The translations under genes were made by a program, and so were the position numbers. The notes under the pieces were generated by a model, which had not been told where the DNA came from, searched no databases, and was given only the letters and a program-made list of their open reading frames with translations. 43,143 bases of DNA from an uncultured Fibrobacter sp. (GTDB taxonomy: Bacteria; Fibrobacterota; Fibrobacteria; Fibrobacterales; Fibrobacteraceae): NCBI GenBank assembly GCA_947305535.1, contig CAMZDZ010000004.1:1-43143 (forward strand). Reading direction: 5' to 3'. Of the stretch, positions 8,798 to 16,428 are shown piece after piece; positions within the stretch are counted from its first letter, which is position 1; each line of letters starts with the position of its first letter.

Positions 8798-9355
8798 ATG
8801 GATACCTCGATTCTTGACAAGGCAATCGTATTTGCCGTGAACGCTCACCGGGGCAAGGAACGCCGCGGCAAGGGCTTCCCGTATATCGTGCACCCCTTGG
8901 AGGCTGTCGCCATCGCCTCGACGATGACGAACGACCAGGAACTGCTGGCCGCCGCGGCTCTCCACGACACGGTGGAAGATACCGACGTGACGCTTTCGGC
9001 GATCCGCCGCGAGTTCGGCGATCGCGTGGCTGACTTGGTGGAGGCGGAATCCGATATCACTTTCGAGGGCCGCAATAGCGAGGAAAGTTGGAGGTTCCGC
9101 AAGGAGGAATCCATCGAGAGGCTTTCCGCCGCTTCGAACGATGTGAAAATCGTGGCGCTGGCGGACAAGTTGAGCAACATCCGCGCCATCTACCGCGACT
9201 ACCAGGCTATCGGCGACAAGGTGTGGGATCTGTTCAGTGTCAAGGACGCCGCCGCTCATCAGTGGCATTTCCGGGGGCTCGCCCGCGCGCTCAAGAGTCT
9301 CGACGCGACATTTGCCTACAAGGAATTCGTCGAGACGATCGACAAGGTGTTTTAA
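8798..9355 (+). CDS. HD-domain small alarmone hydrolase-like protein (MESH1/RelA-SpoT hydrolase type)
   Basis: A 185-residue stand-alone HD protein resembling the hydrolase half of SpoT/Rel. It shows the metal-binding pattern YIVHP (H32), LHDTVED (H56 D57 E60 D61) and the later LADKLSNIR motif (aspartate ligand and nucleotide contact). Length fits small alarmone hydrolases of the MESH1 type (about 180) and there is no synthetase or regulatory domain. The predicted reaction is removal of the 3'-pyrophosphate from (p)ppGpp, though some members act on NADPH or other nucleotides. It follows the ZIP gene after 21 bp and runs directly into a strong terminator. Confidence 0.8.
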   Translation: MDTSILDKAIVFAVNAHRGKERRGKGFPYIVHPLEAVAIASTMTNDQELLAAAALHDTVEDTDVTLSAIRREFGDRVADLVEAESDITFEGRNSEESWRFRKEESIERLSAASNDVKIVALADKLSNIRAIYRDYQAIGDKVWDLFSVKDAAAHQWHFRGLARALKSLDATFAYKEFVETIDKVF

Positions 9356-9389
9356 AAAAATCCCCGGCAGTGATGCCGAGGATTTTTTT
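9354..9389. terminator. Bidirectional rho-independent terminator
   Basis: Seven A, then TCC, C, CGGCA, loop GTGA, TGCCG, A, GGA and seven T: a near-perfect stem with one C/A mismatch. The A run and T run make it work on both strands, between the convergent alarmone hydrolase and Spy-like genes. Confidence 0.9.
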
Positions 9390-9409
9390 GTTTGAGGAGG
9401 GATTTTCAG

Positions 9410-10051
9410 CTATTTTTCCGAAGCCGGCGGGGGCGGGTTGCCCTGCATGCCTGCGTGCGGACCCTTCGGCCCTTTCTTGAAATCGCGGAACTTTTTCATC
9501 TGTTCCTTGTGGAACTGGTTGAACTTTTCGAGCTGTTCCTTCGTGAGGATCTTGGCGAGCGCGTTGACGCCGTTGATGCGGTGCTCGAGCAGTGCCTTGT
9601 CGGCTTCCAGCACCTGCGCCTTCGCGGCTTCGATGGCGGCCTGGTCTCCGCTTTCGAGCGCCTGTCCCAGGGCCTTTTCGGCGGCGTGCTTGTTTCCGCG
9701 CAGTTCCTTGAAGATGGAGTCTCCCTTGGCGCGGTTTGCGTCGAGAGCGGCTTTCTGTTCCGGAGTCACTTCCAGCATGGAGTCGATGACGCCGGGGTCC
9801 ATCTTGTGCTTGAATTGCGGTCCCTTGAAGTCGCCGTGATGGCCGGGGCCCTTGAATTCACCCGGATGGTGCGGACCGTCGGGGGGCGGCATCATGCCCT
9901 GGCGCGGGCACGGGCCTTCCATTTTTTTGCAGCAGGTCATTTCGCCCTTGTTGCAGCACGGGCAGCTTTTGCCGCAGAAGTTCCCCAGGAAGAACCCCAG
10001 GGCCAGGGCAAGTACGGCAAGGCTTGCGGTGAAGAGTTTTGCTCCTTTCAT
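9410..10051 (-). CDS. Spy/CpxP-like periplasmic protein with Cys/His-rich segment
   Basis: A 213-residue exported or membrane-anchored protein: residues 4-24 form one hydrophobic helix, followed by a cysteine-rich stretch (CGKSCPCC, then TCC, then CP) and a Pro/Gly/His-rich linker (PHHPGE, GHHGDF). The C-terminal half is helical and charged, with two LTxxQ-like repeats (EVTPEQKAALD near 95 and ILTKEQLEKF near 167) typical of Spy, CpxP and heavy-metal sensor proteins. It ends in a Pro-rich tail. It is the last gene of a sigma/anti-sigma operon, so it may be a periplasmic chaperone or metal sensor controlling or controlled by that pair. Metal binding is inferred from composition only. Confidence 0.75.
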   Translation of the reverse strand: MKGAKLFTASLAVLALALGFFLGNFCGKSCPCCNKGEMTCCKKMEGPCPRQGMMPPPDGPHHPGEFKGPGHHGDFKGPQFKHKMDPGVIDSMLEVTPEQKAALDANRAKGDSIFKELRGNKHAAEKALGQALESGDQAAIEAAKAQVLEADKALLEHRINGVNALAKILTKEQLEKFNQFHKEQMKKFRDFKKGPKGPHAGMQGNPPPPASEK

Positions 10052-10054
10052 GTT

Positions 10055-10426
10055 TTACTCCTTTATTAAGTAGCTGAAGCCGACAGTTTCCTCGAGCGTC
10101 TCGAACTCGTCGCTGGACGAGTTGCCCAGGCTGGAATACCAGCTGAGGACCTCGGAGGGCGCGGAACTGTTGATCGAAATGGTTTCGGTGGTTATGGGTT
10201 CCGGGCTTTTCACGTCGTCCGTGAGTGCCGGGAGGATCGCCGTAAGGCTCACGAGCACAAAGCTCGCGGCAAGCGGTATGGCGCTGTACCAGCTCTTGAT
10301 ATCGATGATCTTGCCCTTTGCGGGTGCGTTTGCGGATTCCGCGTCCAGGCGGGCGCAGACCTTGGCCCAGGAATCATCCCTGGGGGTAAGCCTTTCGAGC
10401 TTCGAGAAGTCGATTTTGTTAGCCAT
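10055..10426 (-). CDS. Putative membrane anti-sigma factor
   Basis: A 123-residue protein with a soluble N-terminal part (about 1-45), one transmembrane helix (IPLAASFVLVSLTAILPAL, about 50-68) and a short periplasmic tail. This is the layout of anti-sigma factors, and the gene overlaps the end of the ECF sigma gene by 8 bp, which implies translational coupling and equal dosage. No HxxxCxxC zinc motif is present, so it is not a ZAS-type anti-sigma; the role is inferred from position and topology. The Spy/CpxP-like gene follows after 3 bp. Confidence 0.6.
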   Translation of the reverse strand: MANKIDFSKLERLTPRDDSWAKVCARLDAESANAPAKGKIIDIKSWYSAIPLAASFVLVSLTAILPALTDDVKSPEPITTETISINSSAPSEVLSWYSSLGNSSSDEFETLEETVGFSYLIKE

Positions 10427-10964
10427 GATCCTTACGCTCCTTTAAAAAATCCCTTACGAGGTGCCTTGCGCGGCTGAGTCTCGCCTTGACGGTGCCTTCG
10501 GGCATCTTGTATATCTCGGCGAGGTCCTTCACGTCCAGGTCCTCGGCATCCTTGAGCCAGAGCATGCTGCGCGTTTCCGCCGGCAGCTGCGCGAGCCCCT
10601 TTTCCAGAAGTTCGGCGTCGAAGTCCTCGCCCTGCGAGTCCACCTTGCCGATGACTTCCTCGACAATGACGTCCAGCTTTTCTTCCTCGAGTTCGCGGTG
10701 GCGCTTTTGCGAGCGCAGCTTCATGAGGCAGGCGTTTACCGTGAGCCGGTAGAGCCAGGTCCCGAGCGCCGATTCGCCCCGGAATCCCTGTACGGCCTTT
10801 GGCACCTGCACGAACACGTCCATGAGGATGTCTTCTGCCTGGTCGCGGTCTTTCAGCATCCGGAAGGCCAGATTGAGCACGTTCGAACTGTGGGCCTGCC
10901 AGAGCAGGGCCAGAGCGTCGCGGCTCCCTTCCTTGAGGTGTTGAAGTATCACTTTTTCGTCCAT
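10419..10964 (-). CDS. ECF-family RNA polymerase sigma factor
   Basis: A 181-residue sigma factor. Region 2 is seen around NLAFRMLKDRDQAEDILMDVF and region 4 around LPAETRSMLWLKDAEDLDVKDLAEIYKMPEGTVKARLSRARHL, the helix-turn-helix that contacts the -35 box. The ATG at 10964 is chosen because AAAAGGG lies just upstream; a 13-codon longer frame exists but has no ribosome site. It directs RNA polymerase to stress promoters and is probably held inactive by the downstream membrane protein. Regulon unknown; autoregulation is usual for this class. Confidence 0.9.
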   Translation of the reverse strand: MDEKVILQHLKEGSRDALALLWQAHSSNVLNLAFRMLKDRDQAEDILMDVFVQVPKAVQGFRGESALGTWLYRLTVNACLMKLRSQKRHRELEEEKLDVIVEEVIGKVDSQGEDFDAELLEKGLAQLPAETRSMLWLKDAEDLDVKDLAEIYKMPEGTVKARLSRARHLVRDFLKERKDHG

Positions 10965-11053
10965 TGTACCCTTTTGATGTGCCGGGAAATCATTCGGTTG
11001 CATCGAAGTTGAAAAATATGTAATTTCCGCGTAAGTTTCTATATTGTTGCAAG

Positions 11054-12586
11054 ATGTTCAAAATCTTCTGGGACAAGTTGAAAGAGGCTTTTGCCTCGGT
11101 TTTGCCCGTCACGCTGATTGTTCTCGCGGTGTCGTTTACCCCTCTTGTCTCATTTTCGCCCAAACAGCTGGTTGTTTTTGCCGTTTGCGCCATTTTTCTG
11201 GTGGGGGGCATCGGGCTTTTCAACCTGGGTGCCGACCTGGCCATGACCCCGATGGGTGAACAGGTGGGGTCGGGCCTTGCGAAGTCCAGGCGCCTGATTC
11301 TGCTCGTTTCCGTGTGCTTCGTGATGGGCGTGCTTATTACTGTGGCCGAACCCGACCTTTCCGTGCTGGCCGAGCAGGTGAAGAATACCGTGGAGCCGGT
11401 TCTCCTGATCGCGACGATCGGTATCGGCGTGGGCCTCTTCTTGCTGATCGCGATTGTGAAGATTGTCTTCAAAAAGGACCTCTCGACGATTATCATCTTC
11501 TTCTACATGATGCTGTTCATGTTCGGGATGCTGATGGTGACTTTCGGCAGGGACATGTTCGTGCCTCTCGCGTTCGATTCCGGCGGCGTGACGACCGGGC
11601 CTATCACGGTGCCGTTCATCATGGCTTTGGGTGTGGGTGTGGCCGGTGCGATTGGCGGCAAGAATGCGAACGAGAACAGTTTCGGCCTGATTGCGCTTTG
11701 CTCGGTGGGCCCGATTATCGCCTTCATGGGCCTTGTGCTGTTCTCGAAGGGTGACCTGACCTACCAGCTTTCGGAATCGGCTTATTCTATTGACGCATCC
11801 CTCGGGGCGAACTTCTTGCCTACGGTCTGGGGTGTCGTCAAGGATGTTGTCGCGGCTCTTGGACTCATTGCGATATTCTTCATGGTGCTCCAGTTGACGG
11901 TGCTTCGGCTTTCGTGGACAAAGCTTGCGCCGATGATGTTTGGCGTGATTTACACCTTCGTGGGGCTTGTCGTTTTCTTGACGGCGGTTGCGGTGGGGTT
12001 CATGCCTATCGGGTTCGAGTTGGGCAAGCAGCTGGGGAACATGCCGCGCGCTCTCGTGGTGGCGGGTTTTGTCCTTGGCATGGTGGTGGTGCTCGCGGAG
12101 CCTGCCGTGCACGTGCTCAACAAGCAGGTCGAAGAGATTACGGGCGGCCTCGTGACCAAGCGCTCGATGCTTATTGCGCTTTCCGTGGGCGTGGGAATTT
12201 CCATAGGCCTTTCGATGATCCGCATCATTGTCGGGTTCCCCATTGTCTATTACCTGATTCCGGGATATTTCATTTCGCTCGGGCTTTCGTTCTTTGTCCC
12301 CAAGCTCTACACGGCTATCGCGTTTGACTCGGGTGGCGTGGCGAGCGGTCCCTTGACTTCGAGCTTTATCTTGCCGCTGGCGATCGGTGCGTGCGCCTCG
12401 ATCCATACCGGCGGGGATTCCATATTGAACTATGCGTTCGGGATTGTTGCCATGGTGGCGATGACCCCCCTCATAACCATCCAGGTGCTGGGTTTCCGTG
12501 CCATCGTGGCGACTGCGCTTCGCAACCGCATGATGATGCGCCGCATCCAGGATGCCGACGACGAACAGATTATTGACTTTATGTAG
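11054..12586 (+). CDS. DUF1538 integral membrane protein (two tandem DUF1538 units)
   Basis: A 510-residue polytopic inner-membrane protein with about 12-14 hydrophobic segments. It is an internal duplication: FDSGGVTTGPIT near residue 174 and FDSGGVASGPLT near 424 occupy equivalent positions, as do ITVAEPDLSVLAEQV and VLAEPAVHVLNKQV. Such inverted or tandem repeats are usual in transporters. Substrate unknown. Two PII-like genes follow at once (11 and 2 bp gaps), so a small-molecule-gated PII interaction is likely, by analogy with GlnK-AmtB; that analogy is inference. The gene diverges from the ECF sigma operon. Confidence 0.85.
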   Translation: MFKIFWDKLKEAFASVLPVTLIVLAVSFTPLVSFSPKQLVVFAVCAIFLVGGIGLFNLGADLAMTPMGEQVGSGLAKSRRLILLVSVCFVMGVLITVAEPDLSVLAEQVKNTVEPVLLIATIGIGVGLFLLIAIVKIVFKKDLSTIIIFFYMMLFMFGMLMVTFGRDMFVPLAFDSGGVTTGPITVPFIMALGVGVAGAIGGKNANENSFGLIALCSVGPIIAFMGLVLFSKGDLTYQLSESAYSIDASLGANFLPTVWGVVKDVVAALGLIAIFFMVLQLTVLRLSWTKLAPMMFGVIYTFVGLVVFLTAVAVGFMPIGFELGKQLGNMPRALVVAGFVLGMVVVLAEPAVHVLNKQVEEITGGLVTKRSMLIALSVGVGISIGLSMIRIIVGFPIVYYLIPGYFISLGLSFFVPKLYTAIAFDSGGVASGPLTSSFILPLAIGACASIHTGGDSILNYAFGIVAMVAMTPLITIQVLGFRAIVATALRNRMMMRRIQDADDEQIIDFM

Positions 12587-12596
12587 GGGAGTGGAA

Positions 12597-13043
12597 ATGG
12601 TAGGCAGAGCAGACGCAAGGAAGATTTCGGAGAAGCTGGCGGCGAAGGTGCCCTACAGGCGCTCCAAGACGGTGACCGGGCGTAACCGCGTTTCCGTGAA
12701 CAAGCTGAAGATCCTTGTTACCGTGGTGGGCCGTGCCAAGGCGGACTTCTACATGGACCATATCCAGTCCTTCGGCGCGAACGTGCAGATGGTGATTTTC
12801 GGAAGGGGTACCGCTCCCAAGGAATTCGTTGCTGCAATGGGCCTTACGGATTCCGACCGCGCCATAATCCTGAGCATCATCGGCGAGAACAACTTGCGCA
12901 ATGCGCTGGACAGCCTGGGCGAAAAGTTCAACACGATCCAGGGCGGCAAGGGCATCGCCTACACCATTCCCATGTCGAGCATCATCGGCAAATCCATTTT
13001 CAACTTCTTGAGCGACAACCGCACCCAGATTCGGAGGGACTGA
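12597..13043 (+). CDS. PII-like nitrogen-regulatory family protein (first of two)
   Basis: A 148-residue protein. After a ~35-residue basic N-terminal extension comes a PII-like ferredoxin fold: KLKILVTVVGRAKADFYMDHIQSFGANVQMVIFGRGTA, later LDSLGEKFN and GGKGIAYTIPM. The region matching the T-loop is short and lacks the classical uridylylated tyrosine motif. The ATG at 12597 has a GGGGAG ribosome site. PII proteins bind nucleotides and effectors as trimers and gate membrane transporters; here the likely partner is the DUF1538 protein just upstream. The ligand is unknown. Confidence 0.8.
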   Translation: MVGRADARKISEKLAAKVPYRRSKTVTGRNRVSVNKLKILVTVVGRAKADFYMDHIQSFGANVQMVIFGRGTAPKEFVAAMGLTDSDRAIILSIIGENNLRNALDSLGEKFNTIQGGKGIAYTIPMSSIIGKSIFNFLSDNRTQIRRD

Positions 13044-13045
13044 GC

Positions 13046-13441
13046 ATGAATAAGCATGAGGTCATCTTTTGCATTGTCAACACCGGTTTCTCTGAAACGG
13101 TGATGGAGGCCGCCAAGGACGCCGGCGCTCGCGGCGGGACTATCCTGAATGCCCGCGGTACGGCGAACAAGGAAGCGGAATCGTTCTTCAAGATTGCCAT
13201 CCAGCCCGAGAAGGAAATCGTGATGATCCTGGTGGACGTGAAGATCAAGGATGCCGTGCTGCATGCCCTTTACCAGAAGGCCGGCCTCGACACCATGGGC
13301 CAGGGCATCGCGTTCTCGCTCCCCGTCGACGATGTTGTGGGACTTACTCCGTGGAAGGCGGAAATCAAGGCCGCCGAAGCCGCTGCGGAGAAGGCCGCCA
13401 AGGCAGTCGATGCCGCTGTCGAGAAAGCGGAAAAGAAATGA
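13046..13441 (+). CDS. PII-like nitrogen-regulatory family protein (second of two)
   Basis: A 131-residue PII-like protein: HEVIFCIVNTGFSETVMEAAKDAGARGGTILNARG at the N-terminus, then IVMILVDVKIKDAVLHALYQKAGL and GQGIAFSLPVDDV. The last ~30 residues are an Ala/Lys/Glu-rich helix that may form a coiled coil. It starts 2 bp after the first PII-like gene and overlaps the next gene by ATGA. Having two different PII-like partners suggests a heteromeric complex or two separate signals acting on the DUF1538 protein. Confidence 0.8.
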   Translation: MNKHEVIFCIVNTGFSETVMEAAKDAGARGGTILNARGTANKEAESFFKIAIQPEKEIVMILVDVKIKDAVLHALYQKAGLDTMGQGIAFSLPVDDVVGLTPWKAEIKAAEAAAEKAAKAVDAAVEKAEKK

Positions 13442-14250
13442 CCCACGCCGAACTTGTCAAGCGGCTCCTTGCCGAACAGGACCTGAAGTACAGGGATTTC
13501 CATGCGTCGCTGTTGCCGAACATCGACAAGAAATCGATTATCGGCGTGCGCGTGCCTACGATGCGGAAAATCGCGAAGGAGTTTGCCGCCCCGATGGCAA
13601 AACCGGCGGCAGGGAAGTCGACAGCAGGGAAGTCGGCGGATGCTGCTGCAAAAACCTTGCCGAAAGACATTGCAAACTTTTTGGACAAACTCCCGCACAA
13701 GTATTTCGATGAGAACCAGGTCCACCTCTTCGTGGTCGAGCGCATCAAGGATTTTGACGAGTGCCTGCGCCGCATTGAACAGTTCTTGCCCTACATCAAC
13801 AACTGGGCGGTGTGCGACGGCAAGTCCCCGAAGGCGTTGCTCAAGGACGAGACTCGTTTTTTGGATTGCATCAAGGTCTGGCTCAAGTCGCGCGAACCTT
13901 ACACGGTGCGTTTCGGCGTGAACATGCTCATGAACTTTTTCCTGGACGGGCGTTTCGACAAGAAGCATCTGGAGATGGTCGCCGCGATAGACGAGAACCT
14001 GTTCGACGATTCCGATACCGGCGCCGCAAAGTCCTCGATAAATGCCGCGCGCCCCACGGACCGCTACTACGTGCAGATGGTCATTGCCTGGTACATCGCG
14101 ACGGCGCTTGCCAAGCAGTGGGAGGCGACGTTCCCCTACATCAAGGGCCGCAAGCTTTCGCCGTGGATTCACGCGAAGTCCATCCAGAAGGCCTGCGAGA
14201 GCTACCGCATCACCGACGGGCAGAAAGCATTGTTGCGTTCACTGAAGTGA
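13438..14250 (+). CDS. AlkD-type DNA alkylation repair protein
   Basis: A 270-residue all-helical HEAT-like repeat protein of the AlkC/AlkD family, which removes alkylated bases without base flipping. Supporting parts: IGVRVPTMRKIAKEF near residue 38, YFDENQVHLFVVERIK, NNWAVCD near 122 and RYYVQMVIAWYIATAL near 205. An Ala/Lys/Gly-rich insert (about 55-75) separates the first helices. It starts in an ATGA overlap with the second PII-like gene, so it is in the same transcript; no functional link is obvious. Some family members are not glycosylases, so activity is only likely. Confidence 0.85.
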   Translation: MTHAELVKRLLAEQDLKYRDFHASLLPNIDKKSIIGVRVPTMRKIAKEFAAPMAKPAAGKSTAGKSADAAAKTLPKDIANFLDKLPHKYFDENQVHLFVVERIKDFDECLRRIEQFLPYINNWAVCDGKSPKALLKDETRFLDCIKVWLKSREPYTVRFGVNMLMNFFLDGRFDKKHLEMVAAIDENLFDDSDTGAAKSSINAARPTDRYYVQMVIAWYIATALAKQWEATFPYIKGRKLSPWIHAKSIQKACESYRITDGQKALLRSLK

Positions 14251-14306
14251 CGCTTCTCTCACGTATTTTGCGGGGGCTTCCCCGTTTTTCTATATTTGGC
14301 CCCATT

Positions 14307-15767
14307 ATGATGTTTGCGGATTTACCCCTTGCTAACCCTTTGCAGCGCGCCATCCGTGCTGTCGGCTACGAAACTCCCACTCCCATCCAGGAAAAGTCCA
14401 TCCCGAGCCTCCTGGAAGGCCGCGACCTGCTGGGAATCGCCCAGACGGGGACGGGAAAGACGGCCGCCTTCGCACTCCCGATTTTGCAGCGCCTGCTGGA
14501 GTCGGGCAATTTCCGCGCTCCCAAGACATGCCGCGTTCTGGTGCTGCTCCCGACCAGGGAACTCGCCATCCAGGTGGAGGAATGCTTTAGGCAGTACGCC
14601 CAGTTTACGGCGATATCGACGGCCTGCATTTTCGGCGGCGTGAACGATGCTTCGCAAAAGAGGAACCTTATCCGCGGCGTGGATGTGCTTGTCGCGACTC
14701 CGGGCCGCCTACTCGACCTGATCGGCCAGAAGGCGGTGAGCCTCAAGAAGCTGGAAGTGTTCGTGCTGGACGAGGCCGACCGCATGCTCGACATGGGATT
14801 TATCCACGACATCTGCAAGGTGGTGTCGCTGCTGCCGCAGAACAGGCAGAACCTTTTCTTCAGCGCGACCATGCCCGACAGCATCCTGGATTTGGCGAAG
14901 TCGATTCTGCATGCGGACCCGGTGCGAGTCGAGGTGGCCCCGCAGAGCACGCCCATCGAGCGCATCCACCAGGAGCTTTACCGCATCGACAAGCGCCGCA
15001 AGGGCGCGCTCCTCAAGGAACTGCTGGCATGCCATCCCGAGATGCAGAAGGTGCTGGTGTTCTGCCGTACGAAGCACGGTGCCGACAAGATTGTCCGCGT
15101 GCTCGAGAAGGCGGGCGTCAAGTGCTCTGCCATCCACGGCAACAAGAGCCAGAACCGCCGCCAGGAAGCGCTCGGGAAGTTCAAGAAAGAGGAAATCCGC
15201 GTGCTGGTGGCGACAGACATTGCCGCCCGAGGCATCGATGTCGACGACGTGAGCCACGTTTTCAACTATGACCTGCCCAACGAGCCCGAGACGTTTGTTC
15301 ACCGCATCGGGCGGACGGCGCGCGCGGGCAAGGACGGGGTCGCCATCGCGTTCTGCGCCCCTGACGAGGAACAGGACCTGCGTGCCATCGAAAAGCTGAC
15401 CCGCGTGCGCATCCCCGAAGGGGATAAGTCTGTCTTCGACAGACTCCCGCCCCCGCAGAAGGAGACTCCCGAAAGCGAGAGGCGCAATGCGCGTGGCAGG
15501 ATGCCTCGCGAGAAGAAGCAACGCGAAAATGCTCCCCGCGAGAAGGGTGCCGCCCCGAAACCTGCTGTGAAGCAGGCCCCGAAACAGGCCCCGAAACAGG
15601 TCCCAGGTGCAAAAAACGTGCCCCAATCCGCAAAGCCGGCCCAAAATCAGGTGCCTGTCGCGAAGTCTGGGGACTCCCAGCCGGCCCCCTTCAAGAAAAG
15701 GCACCGTCGCAACCGTCCCGGCTCCCGTGCCCGCAGGCGCATGCGCGCTTCCGGTGATGCGGGGTGA
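14307..15767 (+). CDS. DEAD-box ATP-dependent RNA helicase (RhlE-like)
   Basis: A 486-residue helicase with the full motif set: Q motif (YETPTPIQEK), Walker A AQTGTGKT (45-52), PTRELA, TPGR, DEAD (about 155), SAT, and motif VI HRIGRTARAGK (about 332). The C-terminal ~100 residues are a basic, low-complexity tail with repeated KQAPKQ units, typical of RhlE-type enzymes that bind RNA non-specifically. The start is at 14307 (MMFADLPLANPL); the longer frame upstream runs through the AlkD-like gene. It probably remodels structured RNA in ribosome assembly or mRNA decay. Confidence 0.93.
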   Translation: MMFADLPLANPLQRAIRAVGYETPTPIQEKSIPSLLEGRDLLGIAQTGTGKTAAFALPILQRLLESGNFRAPKTCRVLVLLPTRELAIQVEECFRQYAQFTAISTACIFGGVNDASQKRNLIRGVDVLVATPGRLLDLIGQKAVSLKKLEVFVLDEADRMLDMGFIHDICKVVSLLPQNRQNLFFSATMPDSILDLAKSILHADPVRVEVAPQSTPIERIHQELYRIDKRRKGALLKELLACHPEMQKVLVFCRTKHGADKIVRVLEKAGVKCSAIHGNKSQNRRQEALGKFKKEEIRVLVATDIAARGIDVDDVSHVFNYDLPNEPETFVHRIGRTARAGKDGVAIAFCAPDEEQDLRAIEKLTRVRIPEGDKSVFDRLPPPQKETPESERRNARGRMPREKKQRENAPREKGAAPKPAVKQAPKQAPKQVPGAKNVPQSAKPAQNQVPVAKSGDSQPAPFKKRHRRNRPGSRARRRMRASGDAG

Positions 15768-15801
15768 GTAAAATGTTAATAAGTCGTGAAAATTGCCCAA
15801 A

Positions 15802-15829
15802 AAGGGGTTTCGGTGCATCCTAACCCCTT
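15802..15829. terminator. Hairpin between helicase gene and rpmH
   Basis: AAGGGGTT (15802-15809) and AACCCCTT (15822-15829) form a perfect 8-bp stem with a 12-nt loop. There is no T run directly after it, so it may be a weak terminator, a transcript-end stabiliser or an operator next to the rpmH promoter. Confidence 0.5.
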
Positions 15830-15855
15830 GATTTATACAGGCTTTTTACTAAATT
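15828..15855 (+). promoter_or_regulatory. Probable promoter of the rpmH-rnpA-yidD-yidC operon
   Basis: TTGATT (15828-15833), a 16-bp spacer and TAAATT (15850-15855) resemble a housekeeping sigma promoter, 39 bp before the rpmH start. The -35 box overlaps the 3' arm of the preceding hairpin. Confidence 0.55.
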
Positions 15856-15894
15856 TGAGTTCCAAAAATTCGCTTTTTTATAAAGGTTAAGACA

Positions 15895-16050
15895 ATGAAA
15901 AGAACATTCCAGCCTCACAATCGTAAGCGTGTCAACAAGCATGGTTTCATGGCTCGTATGGAAGACCGCTGGGGTCGCGCCGTTTTGAGCCGTCGTCGTG
16001 CCAAGGGCCGCAAGCGTCTCACTGTCAGCGATTCCGTCTACAAGAAGTAA
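15895..16050 (+). CDS. rpmH: Ribosomal protein bL34
   Basis: A 51-residue very basic protein beginning [18 protein letters not shown] and continuing [20 protein letters not shown], the universal bL34 signature; it is a component of the 50S ribosomal subunit. Bases 15884-15894 (AAGGTTAAGAC) give a ribosome site. It heads the conserved rpmH-rnpA-yidD-yidC order. dnaA, often upstream in other bacteria, is not here. Confidence 0.97.
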   Translation: MKRTFQPHNRKRVNKHGFMARMEDRWGRAVLSRRRAKGRKRLTVSDSVYKK

Positions 16051-16053
16051 GTC

Positions 16054-16058
16054 GGAGG
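16054..16058 (+). promoter_or_regulatory. Shine-Dalgarno site that decides the rnpA start
   Basis: GGAGG at 16054-16058, just after the rpmH stop, is followed by 7 nt and then an in-frame ATA codon (16066). Spacing is ideal for initiation there, and no ATG, GTG or TTG lies at that distance in the rnpA frame. Confidence 0.6.
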
Positions 16059-16065
16059 CTGGCTT

Positions 16066-16428
16066 ATAGCCGCTCTGCGTTCTTATCGTCTGCCGACGCA
16101 ACCAGCTTATCGGCAAGTCGCCGTCCAAGGGAAATTCGTCCGCTCTCCATCGTTATCGATGAAGTGGATTGAAAGCCCGGACGGCTATTGTCGTTTCTGC
16201 TTTTTGGCAAAAAAGAAAAACGGTAACGCCGTTTACCGCAACAAGTGTCGCAGAGTGTTGCGGCCTTTGTTTTTTGGGATGGTCCCCTCGATAAAGAAGC
16301 CCGTGTGGGCGATGGTCGTCGTGACCGACAGTGCCAGTGAGATGTCCCCGGAACGCCTTCGCGAATCTGCCCTGAAGATTTTTCATAAGATGGAATGGGA
16401 TGGGGCTGCGGATGTGGCAAAAGGTTAA
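16066..16428 (+). CDS. rnpA: Ribonuclease P protein component, apparent AUA start
   Basis: The protein subunit of RNase P, which helps mature tRNA 5' ends. The diagnostic basic motif is present as NAVYRNKCRRVLRPLF, preceded by CRFCFLAKKKNG. The first in-frame ATG (16159) would give only 89 residues and cut off the N-terminal helix and strand (SYRLPTQPAYRQVAVQGKFVR) that the family needs. The frame is open back to the rpmH stop, and the only codon well placed after a GGAGG site is ATA at 16066, giving 120 residues, the normal RnpA length. CTG at 16075 is the main alternative. It overlaps yidD at its 3' end. Confidence 0.8.
   Translation: MAALRSYRLPTQPAYRQVAVQGKFVRSPSLSMKWIESPDGYCRFCFLAKKKNGNAVYRNKCRRVLRPLFFGMVPSIKKPVWAMVVVTDSASEMSPERLRESALKIFHKMEWDGAADVAKG

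Noticed and set aside
11150-12406. A 418-codon minus-strand open frame opposite the DUF1538 gene
   Set aside because: His/Arg-rich translation typical of antisense to a membrane protein in GC-rich DNA; no start signal.
15768-15894. Possible replication origin next to rpmH
   Set aside because: rpmH is often near dnaA and oriC, but dnaA is absent and no cluster of TTATCCACA-like boxes is visible here.
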